A stretch of DNA of 64,000 bases, from assembly GCA_023409265.1 (NCBI GenBank), contig JAEYHZ010000014.1, forward strand, positions 496,001 through 560,000, given 5' to 3'. This document shows, piece after piece, positions 42,453-50,966 of this stretch (positions are counted from its first letter, which is position 1; each line of letters begins with the position of its first letter). The notes under the pieces are model-generated. The model made no database searches, was not told where the DNA came from, and saw only the letters and a program-made list of their open reading frames with translations. The position numbers and the translations under genes were made by a program. The stretch comes from Bacillota bacterium. GTDB lineage: Bacteria; Bacillota; Clostridia; Acetivibrionales; DSM-1351.

Positions 42453-43216
42453 CCTTGCTCCGATGCCTCTCTGAACATATGCGTAAAAGCGGGATCATAT
42501 AATTTGGAACGTGTGTATTCCTTTCCAAGAAAGTCTCCCACCAGGATTAATGCTGTCTTGCTTATATTATTTTCCTTTGCAGCAGAGGATAAATTCTCTA
42601 CACAGGTTCTTACGATTTTCTCATCGGGCCAGGTTGCCTTATAAACAATAGCCACAGGCGTATCAGGCTGGTATCCTCCGGCTGTGAGCTCTCTGCTCAG
42701 ATGCTCAAGCATTGAGGAACTTAGAAAAATTGCCATAGAAGCATGAATAGCAGCCAGCTGAGATATTCTCTCTCTTTCAGGTACCGGTGTACGCCCTTCC
42801 ATTCTGGTGAGAATAACTGTCTGACTGACCTCGGGCAGGGTATATTCTGCTTTCAAAGCTGCGGCTGCTCCGCAAAAGGAACTTACTCCAGGAACTACAG
42901 AATATTCAATACCTCTCTGCAAAAGCAGATCCATCTGTTCACGTATGGCACCGTAAATACTGGGATCCCCAGTATGGAGCCTTACTATTTTTTTGCCTGC
43001 CCTATCTCCGGTTTCCATAACCGATATAACCTGCTCCAGTGTCATTTCGGCGCTGTTGTATACCTTGCAGGACTGCTTTGTATATAAAAGCAGCTCAGGG
43101 TTTACAAGTGAACCTGCATAAATAACAACATCTGCTTCCTCAAGTAATGCTTTTCCCCTTACAGTGATGAGATCAACAGCACCGGGTCCGGCACCAACAA
43201 ATGTAATCATAATCAT
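42449..43216 (-). CDS. cbiF: Cobalt-precorrin-4 C11-methyltransferase
   Basis: 255-residue tetrapyrrole methylase. Motifs: FVGAGPGAVDLITVRG, VVIYAGSLVNPELL, RLHTGDPSIYGAIREQM and VPGVSSFCGAAAALKAEYTL, the CbiF/CobM pattern. Start at ATG 43216 (ATGA overlap with cbiL) or the ATG two codons later, which has better spacing to AAAGGA. Confidence 0.95.
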   Translation of the reverse strand: MIMITFVGAGPGAVDLITVRGKALLEEADVVIYAGSLVNPELLLYTKQSCKVYNSAEMTLEQVISVMETGDRAGKKIVRLHTGDPSIYGAIREQMDLLLQRGIEYSVVPGVSSFCGAAAALKAEYTLPEVSQTVILTRMEGRTPVPERERISQLAAIHASMAIFLSSSMLEHLSRELTAGGYQPDTPVAIVYKATWPDEKIVRTCVENLSSAAKENNISKTALILVGDFLGKEYTRSKLYDPAFTHMFREASEQG

Positions 43217-43893
43217 TTATCCTTTACTATAATAATTGAAAAGTAGCTTGACCCACCGGATACCTGGTCAAGGCTTTCATATATGCTTTCATTTTCCATA
43301 CTGCAGCATTCTACCATTTGAGCTTTTTCATAAAGCTTCATTCTCTTTAGCGTTTCAATCACTCCTGAGAGGTTTTTTCCGCTCTTCATCAGTATTTTTG
43401 TTCCCTTAAGTGCCAGCAGATCTTCCGTACCCTCATAAGCTGCGGGTATTATATGTAAAGCTTCCTCCCTGTCGCATAAGGAAATATTTAGTGCACCTGC
43501 CGATGCACAGAAAGAGGTTATTCCAGAAACAATTCTGGCAGTGAAGCCTTTTTGTATAATAAGTCTGTGAACATACATATAGGTGGAATAAATTGTGGGG
43601 TCACCCAAGGTTATAAAAGCAATATTTTTCCCTTTGTTCAACTCCTTTTCCAGCAGCTCACAGCTTATGCGATGGCTCATTTCGACAACCGCCAGATCTC
43701 TGCTCATGGGCATGGGGCAGTATAGCAGCTCTTTGCCTACAATATAATCCTTTACTATTTTCATGGCTGTCTTCTCACCATTGGTGTCTGGTACAGCAAT
43801 TACATCGGCCAGCTGAAGCACCTCAACCGCCTGTAATGTCAATAGCTTCGGATCACCCGGTCCCACGCCCACACCGTATAAAATTCCCTTCAT
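43213..43893 (-). CDS. cbiL: Cobalt-factor II / precorrin-2 C20-methyltransferase
   Basis: 226-residue tetrapyrrole methylase. Motifs: YGVGVGPGDPKLLTLQAVEV at the start, FITLGDPTIYSTYMYVHRLI and RIVSGITSFCASAGALNISL, typical of CbiL/CobI. It is followed by cbiF in a 4-bp overlap. The 129-bp space upstream, towards cbiD, has a TTGGCG/CGCCAA hairpin (about 43963-43982) but no clear promoter. Confidence 0.95.
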   Translation of the reverse strand: MKGILYGVGVGPGDPKLLTLQAVEVLQLADVIAVPDTNGEKTAMKIVKDYIVGKELLYCPMPMSRDLAVVEMSHRISCELLEKELNKGKNIAFITLGDPTIYSTYMYVHRLIIQKGFTARIVSGITSFCASAGALNISLCDREEALHIIPAAYEGTEDLLALKGTKILMKSGKNLSGVIETLKRMKLYEKAQMVECCSMENESIYESLDQVSGGSSYFSIIIVKDK

Positions 43894-44022
43894 TTATCAG
43901 CACTCCATAATTTTATTCAGAACCTGTCCGGTATCTCATTGCACTTATCATTTTGGCGTTTTTTGCGCCAAGCTGGGTCGTATTTTCCTGCCTGTTTGCG
44001 TTTCAACGAAGCAAAGGTGCCC

Positions 44023-45168
44023 TCAGGGCTGCACAGGCAGGGAACATTTTTGTTGCCTCGTTATAAAATTGTGAGCCCCCGTGGTCTCAAAGAAGGCTTT
44101 ATTCTGACCTGTGAACATAACTACTTCAACCCTGGCCCTAAATGCTGCTCTTTGATTCAGGTGATATTCAATTTTATTCAGGATACTTCCATAAACCTGT
44201 TCCACCAATCCCGACTCCTGAAGTATTCCTGTTATCTGATCGGTGGTGATGGCCTCCATAATGCTTTTAATGCATTCGCCCGAGGCACCCGCAAGTGCTG
44301 CGTGGGCCGCAAATATCTCATTTCTGCAGTCAGCAGTCCGTGAATGGGTATTCATTATTCCCCCTGCTATTTTGCATAGCTTTCCGGCATGCCCGATCAG
44401 CAGAATGTTCTTTATATCCTTATATACTGCATAATCAATTGTCTCCCCGATAAAATTCGAACATTTAATACCCTTTTCAATATCCAGTCCGAATTTCTCA
44501 AGTGAAAAATCCCGTCCATAGTTTCCCGGTGAAACCAGCAAAACCTCACAATTCTCTGCTGCTTTGCTGTTTATCTCCACATGAATTGTATCTATCAGCG
44601 CTTTTTCACTCATGGGTTCCACTATTCCGCTGGTACCAAGTATTGATATTCCTCCCTCAATTCCCAGCCTTGGATTGAAGGTTTTTTTTGCAATTTCTTC
44701 ACCGCCCTCAGCGGATATCACTACTGAGAAGCCGCCCCGGTATTTGTATCTTCCGGCTGTCTGCAGTAAACCCTCCTCAATCATTTGTCTTGGAACAGGA
44801 TTTATTGCAGCCTCACCGACACCTATGGACAGACCGGGTTTTTTAACACGGCCTACACCTTTTCCACCGTCAATCGATATGCCGGCGGCAGTTTTTTCAA
44901 CTCTTGCATATATTTTAATACCGTGGGTTACGTCAGGGTCGTCACCTGCATCTTTTTTTACAGAGCAGCTGATCCACCCCTCCTGCTTTACTATATCCTC
45001 AACCTGAAGAGTCAGTGTAACACCCTTTGGAGTATCAATAATCACTTCCTCCACAGTTTCATCTCCCAGCAGCATGACAGCACATGCTTTAGCTGCAGCC
45101 GCTGCACAGCTTCCTGTAGTAAACCCGCACTTAAGTTTTCTTCCCTCTTTTACTATAAATTCGTTCAT
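44023..45168 (-). CDS. cbiD: Cobalt-precorrin-5B C1-methyltransferase
   Basis: 381 residues; the methyltransferase for C-1, specific to the oxygen-independent pathway. Characteristic sequences: KLKCGFTTGSCAAAAAKA (residue 12), GRVKKPGLSIGVGEAAINPV, DFSLEKFGLDIEKGIKC and ILLIGHAGKLCKIAGGIMNT. Normal length. About 100 bp separates it from cbiO; no second riboswitch is visible in that space. Confidence 0.96.
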   Translation of the reverse strand: MNEFIVKEGRKLKCGFTTGSCAAAAAKACAVMLLGDETVEEVIIDTPKGVTLTLQVEDIVKQEGWISCSVKKDAGDDPDVTHGIKIYARVEKTAAGISIDGGKGVGRVKKPGLSIGVGEAAINPVPRQMIEEGLLQTAGRYKYRGGFSVVISAEGGEEIAKKTFNPRLGIEGGISILGTSGIVEPMSEKALIDTIHVEINSKAAENCEVLLVSPGNYGRDFSLEKFGLDIEKGIKCSNFIGETIDYAVYKDIKNILLIGHAGKLCKIAGGIMNTHSRTADCRNEIFAAHAALAGASGECIKSIMEAITTDQITGILQESGLVEQVYGSILNKIEYHLNQRAAFRARVEVVMFTGQNKAFFETTGAHNFITRQQKCSLPVQP

Positions 45169-45269
45169 CCACTTAACCTGTACATATGCTAATATCCTTA
45201 CTCCAATATACTTATGCTGATATTCTTAGGCGTGCCGATACTTACACTTAACTCATACCTTAAAGCCAC

Positions 45270-46112
45270 TTAAGATTTCTTCAGGATACTTTTAATTGAT
45301 GCCCTGGCTGCCGATATTGTGGCAGCGGAGCTGTCAACTTCCAGCTTATCCTCTTTTTTTAATATTTCCATCAAATGCGCCACCCTGGGTAATCTCAAGG
45401 AATACCTCCGCAACTTGTCTGGCTGTTGTATCAGTTCTTCAATGTTACCTGCCAATACAACCTTCCCATGATCCAATACATATGCATAGTCACAGTAAAT
45501 AGGGACAATATCCATTTCATGGGTGGCCAGTATAACAGATACACCTGTTTCATCCTTTATTTTTGACAAGAGATTAAGAATTTCGCTTGCCCCTTTTGAA
45601 TCAAGCCCGGCTGTGGGTTCATCCAGAATAATTACATCGGGCTCCATTACCAGCACCCCGGCAATTGCCACCCTTTTCTTCTGACCAAAGCTTAAAGCAT
45701 GTGTGGGACTGTCGATATATTCACCTATACCGGTCTGTTCTATGGCCTTTTCAACTCTGGCTTTTACTTCCGCTATATCCAGTCCCAAATTCATAGCCCC
45801 AAAAGAGACATCCTTCCTTACATTGGACGAAAACAGCTGGTCATTGGGGTCTTGAAATACTATTCCTACACGCTTTCGTATTTCAATAATTCCCTTTTTG
45901 TCATAGCTTACTTCCTTGCCATCAAAAATGACCTCTCCACTGTCAGGCGTTAAAACACCATTCAAATTTAAAAACAGGGTTGACTTTCCTGCACCGTTTC
46001 CACCTAATACTGCAGTCATCCTACCCTTTTGAATTGTAACGTTGACCTGGTCCAAGGCTTGTTTATCGCCGTTATACGAGTAGCTCAGATTTTTAGTTTC
46101 AATTATGTTCAT
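45270..46112 (-). CDS. cbiO: Cobalt ECF transporter ATPase
   Basis: 280-residue ATPase with Walker A VLGGNGAGKSTLFLNLNG, signature ALSFGQKKRVAIAGVL and Walker B VIILDEPTAGLDSKG. The Q-loop is VFQDPNDQLFSS, typical of CbiO/EcfA. The gene follows cbiQ by 10 bp and powers the CbiMNQO cobalt importer. Confidence 0.95.
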   Translation of the reverse strand: MNIIETKNLSYSYNGDKQALDQVNVTIQKGRMTAVLGGNGAGKSTLFLNLNGVLTPDSGEVIFDGKEVSYDKKGIIEIRKRVGIVFQDPNDQLFSSNVRKDVSFGAMNLGLDIAEVKARVEKAIEQTGIGEYIDSPTHALSFGQKKRVAIAGVLVMEPDVIILDEPTAGLDSKGASEILNLLSKIKDETGVSVILATHEMDIVPIYCDYAYVLDHGKVVLAGNIEELIQQPDKLRRYSLRLPRVAHLMEILKKEDKLEVDSSAATISAARASIKSILKKS

Positions 46113-46122
46113 AATTTATCTC

Positions 46123-46902
46123 CTACAATAAAAGCACATCCACCATACCCAGACATAAAAGCAGACAACTTACCAGTATTGAAGCAACCTTCATTTTTTT
46201 ACTATAAATATATTCCTCAGCTATGGTATTGAATTGTCCATTGTAGCCTCTTGATTCCAGCGCCGCATATATCCTGCCCGAGCGCTGATATGCCCTTATG
46301 AACAGCATACCGACAAGTTCCCCCATTGATCTTAATGCAGTTATGAAATTTCGGTTACCCAGTCTTGAATCCTTTGCAATATTCATTCTTTCTACTTCCT
46401 CCAGCAGAACAAATATATACCGGTAAATCAATTCCATAAGTATCACTATAGCCTTGGGAAGCTTTGTTTTTCCCAAAACCTGAAACAGGTCCGACATTGG
46501 AGTATTTAGTGATAAAAAATACATGCAGCTTACTGACCCCAGTGCTTTTAACACTAATTTCGTACTCACAATAAGAGATGCTCCATTAATACCATAGGCA
46601 TACCTGCCGATTTTTATCCCAATTAAAAGAGTCTGGTCAGGCTCAAAACGGTTTATCAGTACGGTTATGGTTCCAATGACCAGAAAACCAAAGGGGATAC
46701 ATAGAAAGCTTATGTATCTGGCAATATTCATTTTGCCCGATTTAACCGTTGCCAGGGTCATAATTACAAGTGTTGCCGTACTGACTATAATAGAATTAAA
46801 ACCTAAACATAGAAGCAGCGGTGCCATGGAAAACAATATTTTCACCTCGGGGCTCACTTTGGATAGACTTGAGGAGTAAGCGTATTTATCTGTTAATGTC
46901 AT
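46123..46902 (-). CDS. cbiQ: Cobalt ECF transporter T component
   Basis: 259-residue membrane protein with about five hydrophobic segments; couples the ATPase to the substrate-binding subunits. The cytoplasmic motif AKDSRLGNRNFITALRSMGE and RAYQRSGRIYAALESRGYNG carry the Ala-Arg-Gly coupling helices of T components. It overlaps the cbiN stop by 4 bp. Confidence 0.95.
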   Translation of the reverse strand: MTLTDKYAYSSSLSKVSPEVKILFSMAPLLLCLGFNSIIVSTATLVIMTLATVKSGKMNIARYISFLCIPFGFLVIGTITVLINRFEPDQTLLIGIKIGRYAYGINGASLIVSTKLVLKALGSVSCMYFLSLNTPMSDLFQVLGKTKLPKAIVILMELIYRYIFVLLEEVERMNIAKDSRLGNRNFITALRSMGELVGMLFIRAYQRSGRIYAALESRGYNGQFNTIAEEYIYSKKMKVASILVSCLLLCLGMVDVLLL

Positions 46903-47192
46903 TTCTGTGTCCCGGGATTCGCCTTATTACCGGTAACTTTTCCAAGTACAAAACCAACCACACCGGCTCCGATTGCTGCCTGTAATGCAAATAGAAGTGA
47001 TTCTATTTCTCCGCTGGCAGGTTCCAGCAGGGACTCAAACCAGGGTTCATAATCGGGATTTATTTTTGATATCTGCTCTTCAGCCAGACCATCAGCACCT
47101 GCAAACTCAGCATTCTTCATTAAAAGTGGCGGAGCGGCCAAAATTATCACAACTGTTATTATTAAAAGTAAGTTCTTTTTCCATAATTTCAT
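46899..47192 (-). CDS. cbiN: Cobalt transporter auxiliary subunit
   Basis: About 97 residues with two membrane helices (near residues 5-24 and 68-88). The short outside loop has the CbiN core GADGLAEEQISKINPDYEPW. ATG 47192 is used for the upstream GAGAGGGGA; an ATG 24 bp earlier would touch the cbiM stop. CbiN works with CbiM in cobalt loading. Confidence 0.92.
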   Translation of the reverse strand: MKLWKKNLLLIITVVIILAAPPLLMKNAEFAGADGLAEEQISKINPDYEPWFESLLEPASGEIESLLFALQAAIGAGVVGFVLGKVTGNKANPGTQK

Positions 47193-47215
47193 AATAAATA
47201 TCCCCTCTCTCCTCA

Positions 47216-47959
47216 TTAGATGGCTGAAAGCTGTTGTAATTCCCTGGAGTTGTATTTTACCAGAACATTATATATTACAACTGTTAATAAACCTTCGCAC
47301 ACAGCCAGAGGCAATTGTGTCAAGGCGAAAATACTTATGAACTTTCCAAGAGAAACCATAATGCCGCCTGTAGCATCAGGATATGCCAAAGCCAGCTGTA
47401 CCGAAGTTGTAACATATGTCATCAAATCTCCGAGAAAAGCCGCAAGAAATACAGCCAGACCTGATTTTGCTCCGAGTTTTTTTGACAGCTTGAATACTCC
47501 AAAAGAGACAAGAGGTCCTACAATAGCCATTGAAAATGTATTTGCTCCTAAAGTTGTAACACCGCCATGAGCAAGTAAAATTGCCTGAAATAATAAGATT
47601 ATAATCCCAATAACTGACATAGCCGTCGGTCCGAATAATACGGCACCCAGTCCCACTCCGGTAGGATGTGAACAGCTGCCTGTGACAGAAGGCATTTTCA
47701 GTGCAGAGAGCACGAAGGCAAAAGCACCGCACATTGCCAGCAAAGTAAGATTTTTTGAGGATACATTGATTTTCTTTTTAATTGAGATAAATCCTGCTAC
47801 TAAAAACGGGATGCAGAGTGCTCCCCAGCTTATGCACCAGCCCGGCGCAAGATATCCTTCCATGATGTGCATTGCAGATGTACCCAATGGAAAGAAAAGC
47901 ATAATACTGACCACTGCTGTAAGACATACAGCAATTCTTCCAAGACTTGCCTTATTCAT
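47216..47959 (-). CDS. cbiM: Cobalt ECF transporter substrate-specific subunit
   Basis: About 247 residues. A signal-peptide-like segment ends before MHIMEGYLAPGWCISWGAL; in CbiM the freed N-terminal Met-His helps bind the metal. Then about six to seven membrane helices, with GSCSHPTGVGLGAVLFGPT in the middle. ATG 47959 follows GGGGGT by seven bases. First gene of the operon below the riboswitch and attenuator. Confidence 0.95.
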   Translation of the reverse strand: MNKASLGRIAVCLTAVVSIMLFFPLGTSAMHIMEGYLAPGWCISWGALCIPFLVAGFISIKKKINVSSKNLTLLAMCGAFAFVLSALKMPSVTGSCSHPTGVGLGAVLFGPTAMSVIGIIILLFQAILLAHGGVTTLGANTFSMAIVGPLVSFGVFKLSKKLGAKSGLAVFLAAFLGDLMTYVTTSVQLALAYPDATGGIMVSLGKFISIFALTQLPLAVCEGLLTVVIYNVLVKYNSRELQQLSAI

Positions 47960-47992
47960 TTGTACTACCCCCATTAATTTAATAAATTTGCC

Positions 47993-48033
47993 AAAAAAAT
48001 AAAACCTCTATGTTTTTAATAAAAAGGTTTTAT
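47993..48033 (-). terminator. Attenuator-type terminator between the B12 riboswitch and cbiM
   Basis: 9-bp stem ATAAAACCT/AGGTTTTAT (47999-48007 and 48025-48033), 17-nt loop, followed on the minus strand by a run of T. It lies just before cbiM, about 110 nt after the riboswitch core. A TGAAGT/ACTTCA hairpin in between (about 48091-48110) may take part in the switch. Confidence 0.75.
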
Positions 48034-48139
48034 TTGTAAAAAGAAAAATAGCATAATAATTTATGTATTTAAACTCTTTGACAAACTACACACTTCATAC
48101 TCTGTGAAGTCATAGCACTCCGCATATTGGCATCTGCAG

Positions 48140-48325
48140 ACTATATTGGCAGGTCTTCCGACTTAGACATCTTCGTAAATTCTCACCTTCCCGGGCTAAT
48201 TCGCCCAGTGGCTTTTAAAAGCAGAAATAGTATTGTATATACTATCAGCTTTTTGAGAATCTCCTCCGTCATCACGGCAGCAGGACTGTTTGGGATTTTC
48301 ACCCTGATTCCCTCTCAAGAATGAA
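48140..48325 (-). promoter_or_regulatory. Cobalamin riboswitch
   Basis: On the minus strand: GAGGGAATCAGGGTGAAAAT, then AACAGTCCTGCTGCCGTGAT followed by GACGGAGGAGATTCTC, then the B12 box with AGCCACTGGGCGAATTAGCC, and finally GGGAAGGTGAGAA and GGAAGACCTGCCAAT. These are the conserved blocks of the adenosylcobalamin riboswitch in the right order. It heads the cbiMNQO-cbiD operon and should shut it off when B12 is plentiful, probably through the terminator at 47993. Confidence 0.97.
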
Positions 48326-48418
48326 TAAATAGTAACATCCCGTTTTTCAACGGAATTTTCCATAAAAATTCTTCACTATCTATTCCTTCCTTATGCTTAA
48401 CTTCTTAAGCAACCAATA

Positions 48419-48585
48419 TAAAGGAACAAGTAAATAATAACTTTCCATTTTTCAGGGGGCAATTTTCAAAAATACTGCGTTGTAGACAGCTGCAATAAAG
48501 TAATTATTTGCGCCTTTCTCCGCCTTGTCTTTTTGAAAACTATCTCCCGTGAAAATCGGGTTTTATTATTTAAATAATTCCTATA
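48419..48585. repeat. Full-length palindromic MITE-like repeat
   Basis: About 167 bp. Ends AAGGAACAAGTAAATAAT and ATTATTTAAATAATTCCT are inverted repeats, with ACTTTCCATTTTTCAGG and GTGAAAATCGGG inside. The centre (48480-48535) is the complement of the GTGCAAGGCGGAGGAAGG core of the copy at 62558. Of the wider 48326-48706 gap, 48322-48354 looks like a half copy (GAATAAATAGTAAC then CCCGTTTTTCAA); the riboswitch promoter must lie in or beside it. Nothing clear is seen in 48586-48706. Confidence 0.8.
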
Positions 48586-48706
48586 AATATTAAATTTTCA
48601 TTGGCATAATTATATATCATTAATATAAACAAAGTCAATTTTGAATTTAGGCATGGCGCAAAATCCACCAAAAGGACGGGCTCCATGAGATATTAGACAG
48701 GCTCTG

Positions 48707-49228
48707 CTAATACTCTATGCCTTCTCTGGCCGGTATACCTTTGGACAACGGATGCTTGACAGCATTTATTTCAGAAACATAATCGGCAAGCTCCAAAAGA
48801 TCCTGTGGAGCATTCCGGCCTGTCATTACCAACTCCAGCTCATCAGGTTTATTTTTCACAAAATCCACTACCCGGTTTAAATCAAGGAAGCCATTATTTA
48901 TAGCTGCCATTATTTCATCAAGTATTATCATTTCCTTTGACTCTGAGTTTTTTATTGCATACTCAAACATTTTGAAAATACTGTATTTTAAATCTTCTTT
49001 TTCTTCTGCATTCAGTTCCCATGAAAATTTATCTACACTCTTATTCTTGCACAGTTGAAAGTCAGGGCCAAGTTGGTTGAGAATTTCTTCCTCACCGCTC
49101 CTTCTGCCTTTGAGAAACTGAACCATCAAAACTTTCATCCCCCAGCCATATGCTCTTATTCCCAGGCCTATGGCTGCAGTTGTCTTTCCTTTTCCATTTC
49201 CGGTGTATATATGAACTAGTCCCTTCAA
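48707..49228 (-). CDS. cobO: Corrinoid adenosyltransferase
   Basis: 173-residue ATP:cob(I)yrinic acid adenosyltransferase of the BtuR/CobA type. The P-loop YTGNGKGKTTAAIGLGIRA (residue 7) is diagnostic, followed by VLMVQFLKGRRSGEEEIL and MIILDEIMAAINNGFLD. It is transcribed toward the cobalamin operon but lies upstream of the riboswitch, separated by a repeat, so it may not be under the same control. Confidence 0.95.
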   Translation of the reverse strand: MKGLVHIYTGNGKGKTTAAIGLGIRAYGWGMKVLMVQFLKGRRSGEEEILNQLGPDFQLCKNKSVDKFSWELNAEEKEDLKYSIFKMFEYAIKNSESKEMIILDEIMAAINNGFLDLNRVVDFVKNKPDELELVMTGRNAPQDLLELADYVSEINAVKHPLSKGIPAREGIEY

Positions 49229-49269
49229 AGCATCTCTTCCTTATCGAGTAATTTCTTTTCAACATCAAG

Positions 49270-49374
49270 TAAAGCATGAATAAATAATAATACACCGTTT
49301 CAAGGCAATATCTTTTCGTCAAGACCAGACGGAGGAATGCGCAAAATGGGAAGTTATTATTTGATCATGCCTAA
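49270..49374. repeat. Palindromic repeat, variant ends
   Basis: About 105 bp. Inverted ends TAAAGCATGAATAAATAATA and TTATTATTTGATCATGCCTA. The interior GACGGAGGAATGCGCAA resembles the GGCGGAGGAAGGCGCAA core of the long copies. It lies 17 bp after the chemoreceptor stop. Confidence 0.65.
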
Positions 49375-49391
49375 ATTCTATCCAATTGGTT

Positions 49392-50912
49392 TTAGCTGAT
49401 TACCTCAACCAGTTCCTTCGACATTGTCTCAATACTCTCTACGGAGGAATCCAACTCTTCCATTGAGGCAACAAGTTCTTCGCTGGCCATTGCGATCTGC
49501 TCCAGATCCTGAAGGGTTCCGGTATTAATATCTTTTACCTCCCTGACTATATCAACCACTTTATTGCTGTGACTTGCAGCATGATTTGTATCGTTATTGA
49601 CAATAGCGAGCTTTTCGTTCATTTCCTTGTTTGCTGCTGCAACCCTGTTGAAGGAGCTCCTGGCATCTGCAAATATCGAAAGCCCCCTGTCAACTAATTC
49701 AGAGCCTGTATCCATAGCGCTTACAGCATTTTGAGTATCTTCCATTATCTCTTTAATCAGAGCGGCTATATCCTTGGCAGCCTTTTGCGAGCCCTCGGCA
49801 AGATTCCTTATTTCCTGAGCAACAACTGCAAAGCCTTTGCCCTGTTCACCCGCTCTTGCAGACTCAATTGATGCGTTGAGAGCCAGCATATTTGTCTGAG
49901 CTGATATTTCTGTAATAACCTGAACAAATTTTGATATATCGCCGGATCTCTGTTCCAGCCTTGCAATAGTCTCCTTGCTTTGTCTGGTAGCTTCGGCAAT
50001 AGCATTCATTTCTTCAACTGCATTTTTCATGACCTGCTCACTGTCGCTGGTAAGGATATGTACCTGTTCTGAGAGATCTCCCAGGTTCCTGCCCTCATCA
50101 GCAATCTTGTTCAGGCTCTCAGACATATTTGTTACAGCCGCTGTTGCCTCCTCCATATTCTTAATGGACTGTTTGGAGCCTTCTGCTATCTTTGATGTTT
50201 TGTTTGCAATAGATTCATTCGCCTTGGTTGTATTTTCAGTCATCAGGGAAAGATTGCTGACAGATTGTGCAAGTACATTTGACACATCATTTGATTTTCT
50301 GGTAACCCTGAGCATTTTATCAAGCATTTCCTGCTGTTCTTCTGCTCCCATCATGTTACTTAGCAGCTTATGTGTTCTTTTTGATAAAACAATAAATATA
50401 ACAGACAATATAATAAGCTGAATAGTTCTTGGTGCTATTCCGTATACCACTACGCTGTATATATCGGTCAAGTTGGCATCAGGCACACCGTCCAGGGGTA
50501 TTGTGAGCAGCTGTGAAACATTAATAATGATTATTGATACAACCGTAGTATACCAACTGAGTCTTCTTGAAAAGAACAAGCTTGCAATTGCAAAAGGAAA
50601 TGCATACATTACGACAGTGTGGTAGCTTAGAAGTGCACTTAGAATGCCTACCATCAATATAGCTGCAGTTACTGTTACATACTTGACCCATGGCTCAAAT
50701 ATTTTTAAAACATTTACAATGATAAAGGGTAAAGTCAGTAATACTGCCGCCAGTGCCATGGCTATTGTCATTAGGCTCTCACTTGCAACAAATATTCTCA
50801 ATGCATTTAGTGTATACACTATTGCTGCAAAAATATTTGTAAATATCATGACTGCAGCAGCAAACTTGTTTGCTTCAACTTCATTTTTTAACAGGATAGA
50901 GTTTTTCTCCAT
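49392..50912 (-). CDS. Methyl-accepting chemotaxis protein with polytopic membrane domain
   Basis: 506 residues. Instead of an outer sensor domain, the first 190 residues form about six membrane helices with short loops; cytoplasmic signalling coiled coil after that. The conserved tip is QTNMLALNASIESARAGEQG followed by KGFAVVAQEIRNLAEGSQ. There is no HAMP domain evident. The signal could be a membrane-derived or redox cue (inference). It starts 54 bp after sbcC with no terminator between them, so co-transcription is possible. Confidence 0.9.
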   Translation of the reverse strand: MEKNSILLKNEVEANKFAAAVMIFTNIFAAIVYTLNALRIFVASESLMTIAMALAAVLLTLPFIIVNVLKIFEPWVKYVTVTAAILMVGILSALLSYHTVVMYAFPFAIASLFFSRRLSWYTTVVSIIIINVSQLLTIPLDGVPDANLTDIYSVVVYGIAPRTIQLIILSVIFIVLSKRTHKLLSNMMGAEEQQEMLDKMLRVTRKSNDVSNVLAQSVSNLSLMTENTTKANESIANKTSKIAEGSKQSIKNMEEATAAVTNMSESLNKIADEGRNLGDLSEQVHILTSDSEQVMKNAVEEMNAIAEATRQSKETIARLEQRSGDISKFVQVITEISAQTNMLALNASIESARAGEQGKGFAVVAQEIRNLAEGSQKAAKDIAALIKEIMEDTQNAVSAMDTGSELVDRGLSIFADARSSFNRVAAANKEMNEKLAIVNNDTNHAASHSNKVVDIVREVKDINTGTLQDLEQIAMASEELVASMEELDSSVESIETMSKELVEVIS

Positions 50913-50966
50913 AGCATTTTCCCACTTTCAAAAAAAGATAATTTTTTCCTATTTATTGTTAATTAA

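Noticed and set aside
45169..45269. Second cobalamin riboswitch upstream of cbiD
   Set aside because: No B12 box and no conserved GCTGCCG block in this 101-bp space.
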